A stretch of 6,967 bases of DNA, taken from Bacteroidales bacterium (GTDB lineage: Bacteria > Bacteroidota > Bacteroidia > Bacteroidales > JALTDM01). A program made the translations under genes and the position numbers. Numbering within the stretch: the first letter of the stretch is position 1; every line of letters begins with the position of its first letter. The notes beneath the pieces are model-generated. The model was not told the DNA's origin, did not search any database, and worked only from the letters and a program-made list of their open reading frames with translations. Below are positions 1-6,967 of the stretch, in pieces. Location of the stretch: contig JALWKH010000096.1 in assembly GCA_026996635.1 (NCBI GenBank), positions 1 to 6,967 on the forward strand. The letters are read 5' to 3'.

Positions 1-664
1 CAGTTTCAAATATTTTTATGTCTTTTTGCGGATTAAAAATATTGTTTCTCGGACCCAATTGTTGGTATAAAGCAAGTAAAGCTGCAAAAGTTCCTTTGTT
101 TTGATTTATAAAGTTTGTAAGGTATGACCTTTCTTCATCATAAATTTTGTAATAAACTTTGTCAAGTGCTTTTTTAACGGAATCAAGTTTGGAAGGATTA
201 TTTTTCATAAAGTTTTGATAAATCCTGCCAATGGAATCAACTTTAGCATAGCTGCGGGCATTATGCACAATCATAGGCTTTGCTATTTCCGATTGCTTGC
301 TGCCTTTTACATCATAAGTAAACACAAGGTTTTTGGCATCTCCCGTTAATTCTATTTTTTTGTCAGTAGAGTCCACTATCAAATACACAAATTGATTGGA
401 ATTGTCAACTTGCACAATATAAAAAGTAGGCTCTTCGTACTTAATATGAAGTTCAAACTTACCGTTTTTAGACAAAGCTGAATCTTCGGTAACCAATTGA
501 TTGCCCATTATCTTTTTGATATAAACGGTTTCGTTTTTCAGGTTTTTGAATTTGCCTTTTACGGTTATAACACCACCGTCACCATTGCCTTCAGCGTTAT
601 TACTGCTGCTGCAACTGAACATTACTGCACTTAAAATACCTAATAATAATACAAGTTTTTTCAT
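1..664 (-). CDS. DUF4369-like lipoprotein, probably N-terminal half of a thioredoxin-family protein (3' end outside window)
   Basis: This gene runs off the left edge, so only its first 221 codons are visible. It starts at the ATG at 664-662, directly after a basic start (MKK) and a hydrophobic stretch ending in FSC. Cys18 is therefore a likely lipidation site, although Met at -3 is not the textbook lipobox residue. A Ser/Asn/Gly-rich linker follows. From about residue 33 comes a beta-rich segment (VKGKFKNLKNETVYIKK, then a GKFELHI strand, FYIVQVDNSNQFVYLIVD and LTGDAKNL). It resembles the DUF4369 domain found before AhpC/TSA or TlpA-like thioredoxin domains in Bacteroidota. Residues about 120-221 look helical, including a DSVKKALDKVYYKIYDEE stretch, as in the linker of those proteins. 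I infer that a thioredoxin fold with a CxxC motif lies beyond the edge; it is not visible here. The gene sits 3 nt behind gatB and is probably co-transcribed with it. Assignment is by pattern recognition, so the family is moderately sure and the redox role is inference. Confidence 0.6.
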   Translation of the reverse strand, partial: MKKLVLLLGILSAVMFSCSSSNNAEGNGDGGVITVKGKFKNLKNETVYIKKIMGNQLVTEDSALSKNGKFELHIKYEEPTFYIVQVDNSNQFVYLIVDSTDKKIELTGDAKNLVFTYDVKGSKQSEIAKPMIVHNARSYAKVDSIGRIYQNFMKNNPSKLDSVKKALDKVYYKIYDEERSYLTNFINQNKGTFAALLALYQQLGPRNNIFNPQKDIKIFET

Positions 665-667
665 GAT

Positions 668-2122
668 TTATTTATTTAAAAGTTCGTTCAAAATTTTATT
701 TGCTTCTTTCGGATTTGCCTTGCCCCGTGTGGCTTTCATCACTTCACCCATAAACAAACCGATAAGTCCTTTTTTGCCTTTCTTGTATTCTTCCACTTTT
801 TCGGGATATTTGGCAAGCACACCTTCTATTATTTGTTTCAGTTCGTTTGTGTCGCTTTTAACTTTCAGGTTTTGTTCTTCAGCAATTTGTGAAGGAGTTT
901 TAGCGGGATTTTTTATTAGTTCGGGGAAAATTATTTTTGAAGCGATATTATGGGTAATCTCGCCTTTGTCAATCATAGCAATCATTTCGGCTATTTGTAC
1001 GGGTTTAACGGGGAAATCCTGTATTTCAACCGCATTTTGATTAAGGTAAGACTTAATGTTTACCATTACCCAATTTGCCGCTGCTTTGTAATTCTTTGTC
1101 AAAGACAGCAGTTCCTCAAAATACAACGCAATGTGTTTATTTTCAGTGATTACCCTGCTGTCGTAATCGCTCAAGCCGTATTGTTCTATGTATTTTTTTC
1201 GTAACTCATTCGGCAGTGGCGGTAATTCTTTCCTAACATCTTCGATATAGCCTTGTTCCAAAATTACCGGCATTAAATCCGGCTCGGGAAAATATCGGTA
1301 ATCTTCGGCTTCTTCTTTCGTCCTCATCACAAAGGTTACACCTTTTACCGGATCGTAACCCCGGGTTTCTTGCACCACTTCGCCACCGTTTTCGATAAGC
1401 TCTATTTGACGCTTTATTTCGTAGTTTATGGCTTGCTCTACGTGCGAAAACGAGTTCAGATTTTTTACCTCTGTCCTTGTGCCGAAATAATCCGCACCTT
1501 TCGGTCGTACGGATATGTTTGCATCACAACGGAGACTTCCTTCTTCCATATTTCCGTCGGAAATCTCAAGGTAACGTACCAGTTTACGCAATTCCGCCAA
1601 ATAAAGATGTGCTTCCTTGCCGCTTCTGAAATCGGGTTCGGAAACAATTTCCAAAAGCGGGGTACCGGCACGGTTTAAGTCTATAAGTGTATTGAACGGA
1701 TCTTGGTCGTGAATGCTCTTACCCGAGTCTTCTTCCATATGTATGCGGATAAGGCGTATTTTCTTTTCTTGTCCGTCATTTTCAATAGGAATGTAACCTC
1801 CTGTGCAAATAGGCGTGGTATGCTGTGTTATCTGGTAACCCTTTGGCAAGTCTGCATAAAAATAATTCTTGCGGGCAAATTCATTGTATAGATTTATATT
1901 TGCTTTGCAGGCAAGTCCCAATCTTACGGCAAATTCAAACATTTTTTCGTTCATCACCGGCAATGTTCCCGGATGTCCGAGTGAAATAGGGCTAACATTC
2001 GTGTTGGGAATATCGCCGAATTCGTTTTTGTCGCTTGAAAATGCCTTACTTTTTGTCAACAGTTGGATATGCACTTCCAAACCTATGACTGCCTCATATT
2101 TTGAATATATATCTTCTTTCAT
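668..2122 (-). CDS. gatB: Aspartyl/glutamyl-tRNA(Asn/Gln) amidotransferase subunit B
   Basis: GatB is the kinase and tRNA-binding subunit of the cytoplasmic GatCAB complex. With GatA and GatC it converts misacylated Glu-tRNA(Gln) or Asp-tRNA(Asn) to the correct amide form, using ammonia released by GatA. At 484 residues it is a normal full length. The N-terminal cradle domain opens with YEAVIGLEVHIQL (residues 9-21); His18 matches the conserved LEVH histidine. HMEEDSGK (128-135) and the family signature DLNRAGTPLLEIVSEPD (148-164) are intact. The C-terminal part from about 335, ending in GKANPKEANKILNELL, is the GatB/YqeY tail domain that recognises tRNA. The four positions that form the CxC/CxxC zinc site in many bacterial GatBs are Ser29, Asp31, Ser44 and Ser47 here, so this copy should not bind zinc. 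The start is supported by the sequence beginning just before the conserved N-terminal motif, and by a weak GGTGG 4 nt upstream of the ATG. The TAA stop lies 3 nt before the next gene. gatA and gatC are not in the window. Confidence 0.97.
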   Translation of the reverse strand: MKEDIYSKYEAVIGLEVHIQLLTKSKAFSSDKNEFGDIPNTNVSPISLGHPGTLPVMNEKMFEFAVRLGLACKANINLYNEFARKNYFYADLPKGYQITQHTTPICTGGYIPIENDGQEKKIRLIRIHMEEDSGKSIHDQDPFNTLIDLNRAGTPLLEIVSEPDFRSGKEAHLYLAELRKLVRYLEISDGNMEEGSLRCDANISVRPKGADYFGTRTEVKNLNSFSHVEQAINYEIKRQIELIENGGEVVQETRGYDPVKGVTFVMRTKEEAEDYRYFPEPDLMPVILEQGYIEDVRKELPPLPNELRKKYIEQYGLSDYDSRVITENKHIALYFEELLSLTKNYKAAANWVMVNIKSYLNQNAVEIQDFPVKPVQIAEMIAMIDKGEITHNIASKIIFPELIKNPAKTPSQIAEEQNLKVKSDTNELKQIIEGVLAKYPEKVEEYKKGKKGLIGLFMGEVMKATRGKANPKEANKILNELLNK

Positions 2123-2144
2123 TTTACCACCAAAAATTAAATCA

Positions 2145-2152
2145 CAAAGTTA
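2145..2152 (-). promoter_or_regulatory. Candidate -7 promoter element for the gatB-lipoprotein operon
   Basis: Read on the minus strand this is TAACTTTG, an exact match to the Bacteroidota -7 consensus TAnnTTTG. It would start transcription near 2138, giving a leader of about 16 nt before the gatB ATG at 2122. No good TTTG-type -33 element is visible at the usual 17-23 nt spacing, only a TTTTC-like stretch near 2170-2174. The match is short and the region is very AT-rich, so it could be chance. Confidence 0.4.
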
Positions 2153-2321
2153 TATTTTTTTCTCTGACAGAAAATCACGGAAAGACAAAATACCTAAAAG
2201 TGGCTAAATGTATTTGATTTATACACATCACTACTATTCCAACATCAAAACAAAATAAAAATATTCATTTTACCGTTTTGATAAATAAATATTCTTTTAT
2301 TTTTTTATAACAATGTTTTCA

Positions 2322-2329
2322 TACATTTG
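2322..2329 (+). promoter_or_regulatory. Candidate -7 promoter element for the peptidase/outer-membrane fusion gene
   Basis: TACATTTG matches the Bacteroidota -7 consensus TAnnTTTG exactly. Transcription would begin around 2335, leaving a leader of about 48 nt before the ATG at 2383. Upstream at about 18 nt there is only a T-run (2300-2306), a weak stand-in for the TTTG -33 box. The leader just before the start codon is A-rich (ATACAAAAAAATA) and has no Shine-Dalgarno sequence at useful spacing, which is common for translation starts in this phylum. Confidence 0.45.
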
Positions 2330-2382
2330 TGCTGCATAATCTGCAACTTTTTGTTAAACCAGGATGAAAATACAAAAAAATA

Positions 2383-5300
2383 ATGAAAATTAAACTTTTT
2401 TTATTTTTTTTAACTGCAATCAGCTATCAACTTTTTTCTCAAAAACCCGAACCACCCAAAGCAAAACGGATAGACCACATAAGAATTTTACATAACGATA
2501 CCGTTCACGATTATTACTACTGGATGAAAGACAAACAACAAGCAGACTTTATAAATTATCTGTATGCCGAAAACGGATATGCAGACAAAATAATGAAACC
2601 GTCATTGCTTTTGAGAAAAAAGATTTATGAAGAGTTGAGAGGTTGGCGGAAAGAAACATATAAAACCACGCCGCAAAAAGTTGATAATTATTATTACTAT
2701 GTAAGATACGAAGCAGGGAAAGATTATCCTATATTCTGCAGAAAGAAAGACAGCCTTACAGCACCTGAAGAAATATATCTGGATGGTAACAAATTGGCAA
2801 AAGATTTTATTTATTTCAATTTATCGTTATTGGCGGTAAGCCCCGATCACAAAAGATTGATTTACGGTGTTGATCAAAAAGGAAATAATGTTTCGTTATT
2901 GTTTTTCAAAGACTTGGAAAAAGATACGACTTACGAAATATATTTGAAAAAAGTAAGTGATGCCATCTGGGCAGAAGACAGCAAAACAATTTATTTTACT
3001 GTGCCGGAAGACACTACATTGAGACCGAGTAAGGTTTACAAACTTGTGTGGAACAAAGACAGCATATCCGATGCCACATTGGTTTTGTATGAACCCGAAA
3101 AAGAATTTGCACTAGGATTAAGTAAAACTTCATCAAAAAAATACATCACAATAATTTCTTCCAAGACAACACAAACAAAAGTTTGGTTATTAAACTCAAA
3201 CGGAAAAGGCAAACCTGTATTGTTCCAAAAACCCATTCCGGGCTTACAGTATGGCGTAAATCATTTCAAAGGAGACAGTATTTTTTACATACAAATGGAA
3301 AACGACACTTTGATAAACGGACAAATAATGACTTGTCCTTTGGATAAAACAAATATAGAAAATTGGAAAGTATTTATTCCGCACAGGAAAAATATTAAAC
3401 TGCTTGGCATAACAAAAATCGGCGACATTCTCTTGTTGGGAGAAAAAGAAAATATGACTGAAAGACAAAGAGTTATAAACCTTAAAACCCACACCGACAC
3501 CCTTTTCCATAAAAATACATTTCTTGAAAATTATTGGGCGGGCAGAAAAGAAAAAGACAATGACACAATATTAACAGTTTACAAAAATTCAAAAGTGGCT
3601 CCTTGGGAAAAATACGAATTTAACAGTCGCACCAAAGAAATGAAACTTGTTGAGAAAGACACGCTTTTGAAACCATATAATCCCGATGATTATGAGGCAA
3701 AATTGATATTTGCTGTAGCGAATGACGGCACCAAAATACCCGTTTCGCTTATGTATAAAAAAGGAACGGAACAAAAGCCGGCACCCTTGCTGTTAGGCGG
3801 ATACGGTGCTTACGGAATAAGTGAAGATATAGGATTTTCTACAAGTATTTTACCTTATTTGAACAGAGGATTTATTTATGCTTGGGCTCACGTACGAGGA
3901 GGAGGTGATTTAGGCAAGCAATGGTATCTTGACGGTAAATTGCTTAAAAAGAAAAATACTTTTACCGATTTTATTGCTTGTGCCGAAATGCTTATTGACA
4001 GTGGTTACACAACAAAAGATTTACTTGCAATACACGGGGGTTCGGCAGGCGGCTTGCTTATGGGTGCAGTAGTAAATATGAGACCTGATTTGTTTAAATG
4101 CGTTGTTGCCGAAGTTCCTTTTGTAGATGTGCTAACCACAATGTTGGATTCCACATTGCCACTCACCACTTTTGAATACGAAGAATGGGGGAATCCGTAT
4201 GATAAAAAATACTATGATTATATAAAATCCTACTCGCCTTACGACAATGTAAAAGCACAAAATTACCCGACTATGCTGGTTACATCAGGATATAATGACG
4301 GCAATGTAAGTGTTCACGAACCGGCAAAATGGGTGGCAAAACTCCGTTATTTGAAAACCGATACTAACCTGTTGTTGTTCAAGACCAATATGAATGCAGG
4401 ACACGGCGGTGCATCGGGAAGATATGGAGCTTGGGACGAAGCGGCATTCAAAATGGCATTTATAATGCAGGCTCTCGGCATAAAAGAAGAATACCTAACC
4501 GTAAAAGGAAAAGTTATTGATGAAAACGGCGAACCTATGCCATTCGTAAACATCTATGTTAAAGGCACTTCACAGGGAACAACATCAAATTACGACGGTG
4601 AATTTACATTTGATTTAAAAAAAGGAACTTCAGATACACTGGTATTTCAATATATCGGATTCAAGAAAAAAGAAGTGCCTGTGGAAATAAAAACTAACAC
4701 AAGTAATCTTATTGTAACACTCAAGTCCGAGGCTACATTGCTCAAACAAGTAACAGTAACACCCGACGGTAAAGACCCTGCTTACGCAATAATCAGAAAA
4801 GCACAAAAAGCAAGAAAAAAACACGCAAATCCGCTAAAAGAATACAGTGTGGACATATATATGAAAAGTGTTGACAGGCTGAATGAAGTTCCGGAGAAAT
4901 TACCAAAATTTATGGAAGGTATTGATTTACCCGACTCCAATGATTTGGGATTGATGGGATTATCCGAGTCAGTTTCTAAATATTATTTCAAAGCACCTGA
5001 TAATTACAAAGAGGAGATGATAGCAAGTAAAGTAGCGGGAACAACGCACGGATACAGTTGGAACAGGGCTCGTGACATTATGATAAATTTTTACCAAAAC
5101 AATATTCCTTTAGGATGGTTTGCAGACAGAGGTTTTGTATCGCCCATTGCTTCGTCCGCAATGATGTATTACAAATACAAACTTGTAGGCATTGATAACG
5201 ACAACGGGAAAACTATTTACAAAATACAAGTGATACCACGCCGGAAACACGATCCTGTATTCAAAGGTTATATTTATATTGTAGATGACAACTGGTGTTT

Positions 5301-6954
5301 TTCTGCAATAGATTTGACTTTGACAAAAGATGCAAACCTGAAATTTGTGGACAGTCTTGAGATAAAACAAACCTTTATCCCGTTAAATGATTCGGTGTGG
5401 ATGCCCTTTACAGTGCAATATAAACAATACTTCAAGATTTTCGGATTCGGAGGACATTCCAATATGGTAGGAACATTCAGCAATTATAATTTACACCCGA
5501 ACTTTGATAAAAAGTTTTTCGGCAATGAAATTTTCAGAATAGAAAAAAATGCCAACAAAAAAGACAGCTCCTATTGGGATAAAAGCCGTTACATTAAACT
5601 TACCGATGAAGAAAAGAAGTATTATCTGAAAAAAGACAGCATTTTGCGAAGACGTCAATCTCCGGAATACCTTGACTCATTACGAAAAGCAAACAATAAA
5701 TTCCGCTGGAACAGTATTTGGCTAAAAAAATATTCTTACAAGAATTATCCCAAATACAGAAGTTGGTTTATAAATCCCTTAATTTCGCCCGCAAGCATTT
5801 ATTACAATACCGTAGAAGGATTGGTATTTACAGCATCGGGCGGATATGCCATTTATGACAAAAAAGATATTGAAGAAGACAATAATATGTGGTTTTGGAA
5901 TGCAAAAACCCAGATTTACCCGAGGCTTAAATACAGCATAACTAACAAAGAACTTTACGGTTATGTATATATTGACACAAAACATTTCAGTGTTTCCACC
6001 GGCAGGAATGTTGTAAACATTTCAGATGTTGTCGGTTTTGACAACACTATTTACACACTGTTTCTGAAAAGAAGTTTTGCCAAACTTTACAAAAAAGATT
6101 ACATTACCCTTTGGAGTTGGAAACAATTATTCACAGGTTTTAGAGGCGAAGTGCAACTTGATTTCGAAAGGCGGTATCCAATGACAAACAATGCGTTTTT
6201 TTCTTTTTATGATTACTACCGTAATGTTCCTCCAAGAGAATTTACATCAAATAATCCTCAAAATCCCAATGATGATTCTCCCGCATTCAAACAACACGAT
6301 ATTTTTACCGGAACAATAAATTTATCTTACCAATCCGGACAAAAATACAGCAGCTACCCCAACGGTAAAAAATATTATCACGATTCGGACAAGCCTTATT
6401 TTTATTTGACATTTAAACATGGTGAATATACATCCGACTCACGACCGGGTTTCAATTTTGCACAATTTGCAATAAGCGATTTAATCAATATGAACCTTTT
6501 CGGAAAGTCTGTTTATACTTTCAACATAGGTGGTTTCTTGTCGGGAGGCGAAAATATAGAATTTATTGATTACAAGCATTTTGAAGGCAACCAAACAGTG
6601 TTTTTGCATCCGAGTTGGGGAGTGTCGCCTTATGTTCCGTTCAACACCCTGAACTATTTTGATTACAGCACCAATAAATATTATGTATCGGGCAGGTGGG
6701 AACACCACTTCAACGGTTGGGTGTTTAATAAACTGCCGCTGCTTCGTAAACTAAAATTCCAAGTATTGACAGGTGCGGCTTCCCTATATTCAGCCGACAA
6801 CGGGCTATTCAGCGAATTTTTTGTAGGTGCCGAAAACATCTTTAATCTTTTGCGAATAGACTTTGTTACAAATTATCAAAACAAAAAAATATTATCTATA
6901 CAGTATTTTTCACAGAAAATTCCCTTTCCTCTGTTATTTTATATACATATCTAA
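2383..6954 (+). CDS. Secreted oligopeptidase B-type S9A serine peptidase fused to a carboxypeptidase-regulatory-like domain and DUF5686-type outer-membrane barrel
   Basis: One uninterrupted 1523-residue frame carries two proteins that are usually separate. Residues 1-19 are a Sec signal peptide (KIK, then a hydrophobic core, cleavage expected in FS|Q). Residues about 20-75 plus 430-700 form the alpha/beta-hydrolase and about 75-425 the beta-propeller of an S9A peptidase. The nucleophile is Ser554 in GGSAGG, with Asp639 (YNDGNV) and His674 (AGHGGASGR). The spacings of +85 and +35 equal those I recall for E. coli oligopeptidase B (S532/D617/H652). Tyr474 fits the oxyanion tyrosine. Glu598 and Glu600 in FEYEEWGNP match the pair that binds P1 Arg/Lys, so cleavage after basic residues of short peptides is predicted. 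Residues about 706-788 (VKGKVIDENGEPMPFVNIYVKG) form a CarboxypepD_reg-like sandwich. From about 790 (DPAYAIIRKAQKARKKHANP) the sequence is DUF5686-type, with the hallmark YYNTVEG at 1141-1147 and a Tyr/Trp-rich barrel region to the end. I infer a peptidase tethered to the outer membrane, probably on the periplasmic side. The first ATG giving the signal peptide is taken as start. The last 20-25 residues fit the family poorly. Confidence 0.9.
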   Translation: MKIKLFLFFLTAISYQLFSQKPEPPKAKRIDHIRILHNDTVHDYYYWMKDKQQADFINYLYAENGYADKIMKPSLLLRKKIYEELRGWRKETYKTTPQKVDNYYYYVRYEAGKDYPIFCRKKDSLTAPEEIYLDGNKLAKDFIYFNLSLLAVSPDHKRLIYGVDQKGNNVSLLFFKDLEKDTTYEIYLKKVSDAIWAEDSKTIYFTVPEDTTLRPSKVYKLVWNKDSISDATLVLYEPEKEFALGLSKTSSKKYITIISSKTTQTKVWLLNSNGKGKPVLFQKPIPGLQYGVNHFKGDSIFYIQMENDTLINGQIMTCPLDKTNIENWKVFIPHRKNIKLLGITKIGDILLLGEKENMTERQRVINLKTHTDTLFHKNTFLENYWAGRKEKDNDTILTVYKNSKVAPWEKYEFNSRTKEMKLVEKDTLLKPYNPDDYEAKLIFAVANDGTKIPVSLMYKKGTEQKPAPLLLGGYGAYGISEDIGFSTSILPYLNRGFIYAWAHVRGGGDLGKQWYLDGKLLKKKNTFTDFIACAEMLIDSGYTTKDLLAIHGGSAGGLLMGAVVNMRPDLFKCVVAEVPFVDVLTTMLDSTLPLTTFEYEEWGNPYDKKYYDYIKSYSPYDNVKAQNYPTMLVTSGYNDGNVSVHEPAKWVAKLRYLKTDTNLLLFKTNMNAGHGGASGRYGAWDEAAFKMAFIMQALGIKEEYLTVKGKVIDENGEPMPFVNIYVKGTSQGTTSNYDGEFTFDLKKGTSDTLVFQYIGFKKKEVPVEIKTNTSNLIVTLKSEATLLKQVTVTPDGKDPAYAIIRKAQKARKKHANPLKEYSVDIYMKSVDRLNEVPEKLPKFMEGIDLPDSNDLGLMGLSESVSKYYFKAPDNYKEEMIASKVAGTTHGYSWNRARDIMINFYQNNIPLGWFADRGFVSPIASSAMMYYKYKLVGIDNDNGKTIYKIQVIPRRKHDPVFKGYIYIVDDNWCFSAIDLTLTKDANLKFVDSLEIKQTFIPLNDSVWMPFTVQYKQYFKIFGFGGHSNMVGTFSNYNLHPNFDKKFFGNEIFRIEKNANKKDSSYWDKSRYIKLTDEEKKYYLKKDSILRRRQSPEYLDSLRKANNKFRWNSIWLKKYSYKNYPKYRSWFINPLISPASIYYNTVEGLVFTASGGYAIYDKKDIEEDNNMWFWNAKTQIYPRLKYSITNKELYGYVYIDTKHFSVSTGRNVVNISDVVGFDNTIYTLFLKRSFAKLYKKDYITLWSWKQLFTGFRGEVQLDFERRYPMTNNAFFSFYDYYRNVPPREFTSNNPQNPNDDSPAFKQHDIFTGTINLSYQSGQKYSSYPNGKKYYHDSDKPYFYLTFKHGEYTSDSRPGFNFAQFAISDLINMNLFGKSVYTFNIGGFLSGGENIEFIDYKHFEGNQTVFLHPSWGVSPYVPFNTLNYFDYSTNKYYVSGRWEHHFNGWVFNKLPLLRKLKFQVLTGAASLYSADNGLFSEFFVGAENIFNLLRIDFVTNYQNKKILSIQYFSQKIPFPLLFYIHI

Positions 6955-6967
6955 TTATGATTATAAT

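Noticed and set aside
546..1040. A 164-codon plus-strand open frame beginning inside the lipoprotein gene and covering the end of gatB
   Set aside because: It is antisense to two well-supported genes. Its product is a low-complexity Ser/Phe/Ile-rich string with no recognisable domain, as expected from the reverse strand of AT-rich coding DNA.
1465..1671. A 68-codon minus-strand open frame inside gatB
   Set aside because: It is an alternative frame within a gene whose own frame is conserved throughout, and the translation resembles no family.
1869..2207. A 112-codon plus-strand frame reaching from gatB into the intergenic region
   Set aside because: It is antisense to the conserved start of gatB, lacks a credible start context and does not extend to a gene-like product.
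2259..2294. AAATATTC occurring twice, 28 nt apart, upstream of the fusion gene
   Set aside because: The word is pure AT background except for one base, so recurrence in this region is expected.
2332..2345. CTGCA-TAAT-CTGCA direct repeat just after the candidate -7 element
   Set aside because: Two 5-bp copies are too short to distinguish from chance, and no known operator of this form comes to mind.
3244..3510. Minus-strand open frames of 60-90 codons scattered under the fusion gene
   Set aside because: They are shadows of the long plus-strand frame, which is confirmed by catalytic motifs and domain matches along its length. Their products are Phe/Ile/Cys-rich with no recognisable motifs.
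4450..4560. Possibility that the long frame is two genes with a missed stop codon
   Set aside because: The frame is continuous, there is no signal peptide or intergenic-like sequence at the junction, and both domains appear complete. A single base error would not produce this.
6955..6967. Terminator after the fusion gene
   Set aside because: Only 13 bases remain after the stop codon and no hairpin can be judged.

Overview
The window looks like a piece of an AT-rich Bacteroidota chromosome. The grounds are the protein families present (a GatB of Bacteroidota type, a DUF4369-like lipoprotein, a CarboxypepD_reg/DUF5686-type outer-membrane protein), a signal peptide ending in the common 'FSQ' pattern, A-rich translation starts with little or no Shine-Dalgarno sequence, and TAnnTTTG promoter elements. 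I cannot place it below phylum from the sequence alone.

Layout: two genes read leftward and one very large gene reads rightward from a shared 260-bp intergenic region. On the minus strand, gatB (2122 to 668), encoding tRNA amidotransferase subunit B, is followed after only 3 nt by a lipoprotein gene (664 to the left edge, incomplete). The lipoprotein resembles the N-terminal half of DUF4369/thioredoxin-like lipoproteins. On the plus strand, 2383-6954 encodes one 1523-residue protein. Both transcription units have a candidate Bacteroidota -7 element in the intergenic region.

The notable item is the 1523-residue protein. It has a Sec signal peptide, then a complete oligopeptidase B-type S9A serine peptidase with its catalytic triad and P1-Arg/Lys-binding glutamates intact. 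This runs with almost no linker into a carboxypeptidase-regulatory-like beta-sandwich and a DUF5686-type outer-membrane beta-barrel region. Either half would normally be a separate protein of 700-850 residues. The simplest reading is a trypsin-like oligopeptidase tethered to the outer membrane, probably facing the periplasm.

The gatB/lipoprotein pair otherwise looks ordinary. No RNA gene, CRISPR array, insertion sequence or phage element was seen. No functional link between the leftward pair and the rightward gene is evident beyond their shared divergent promoter region.
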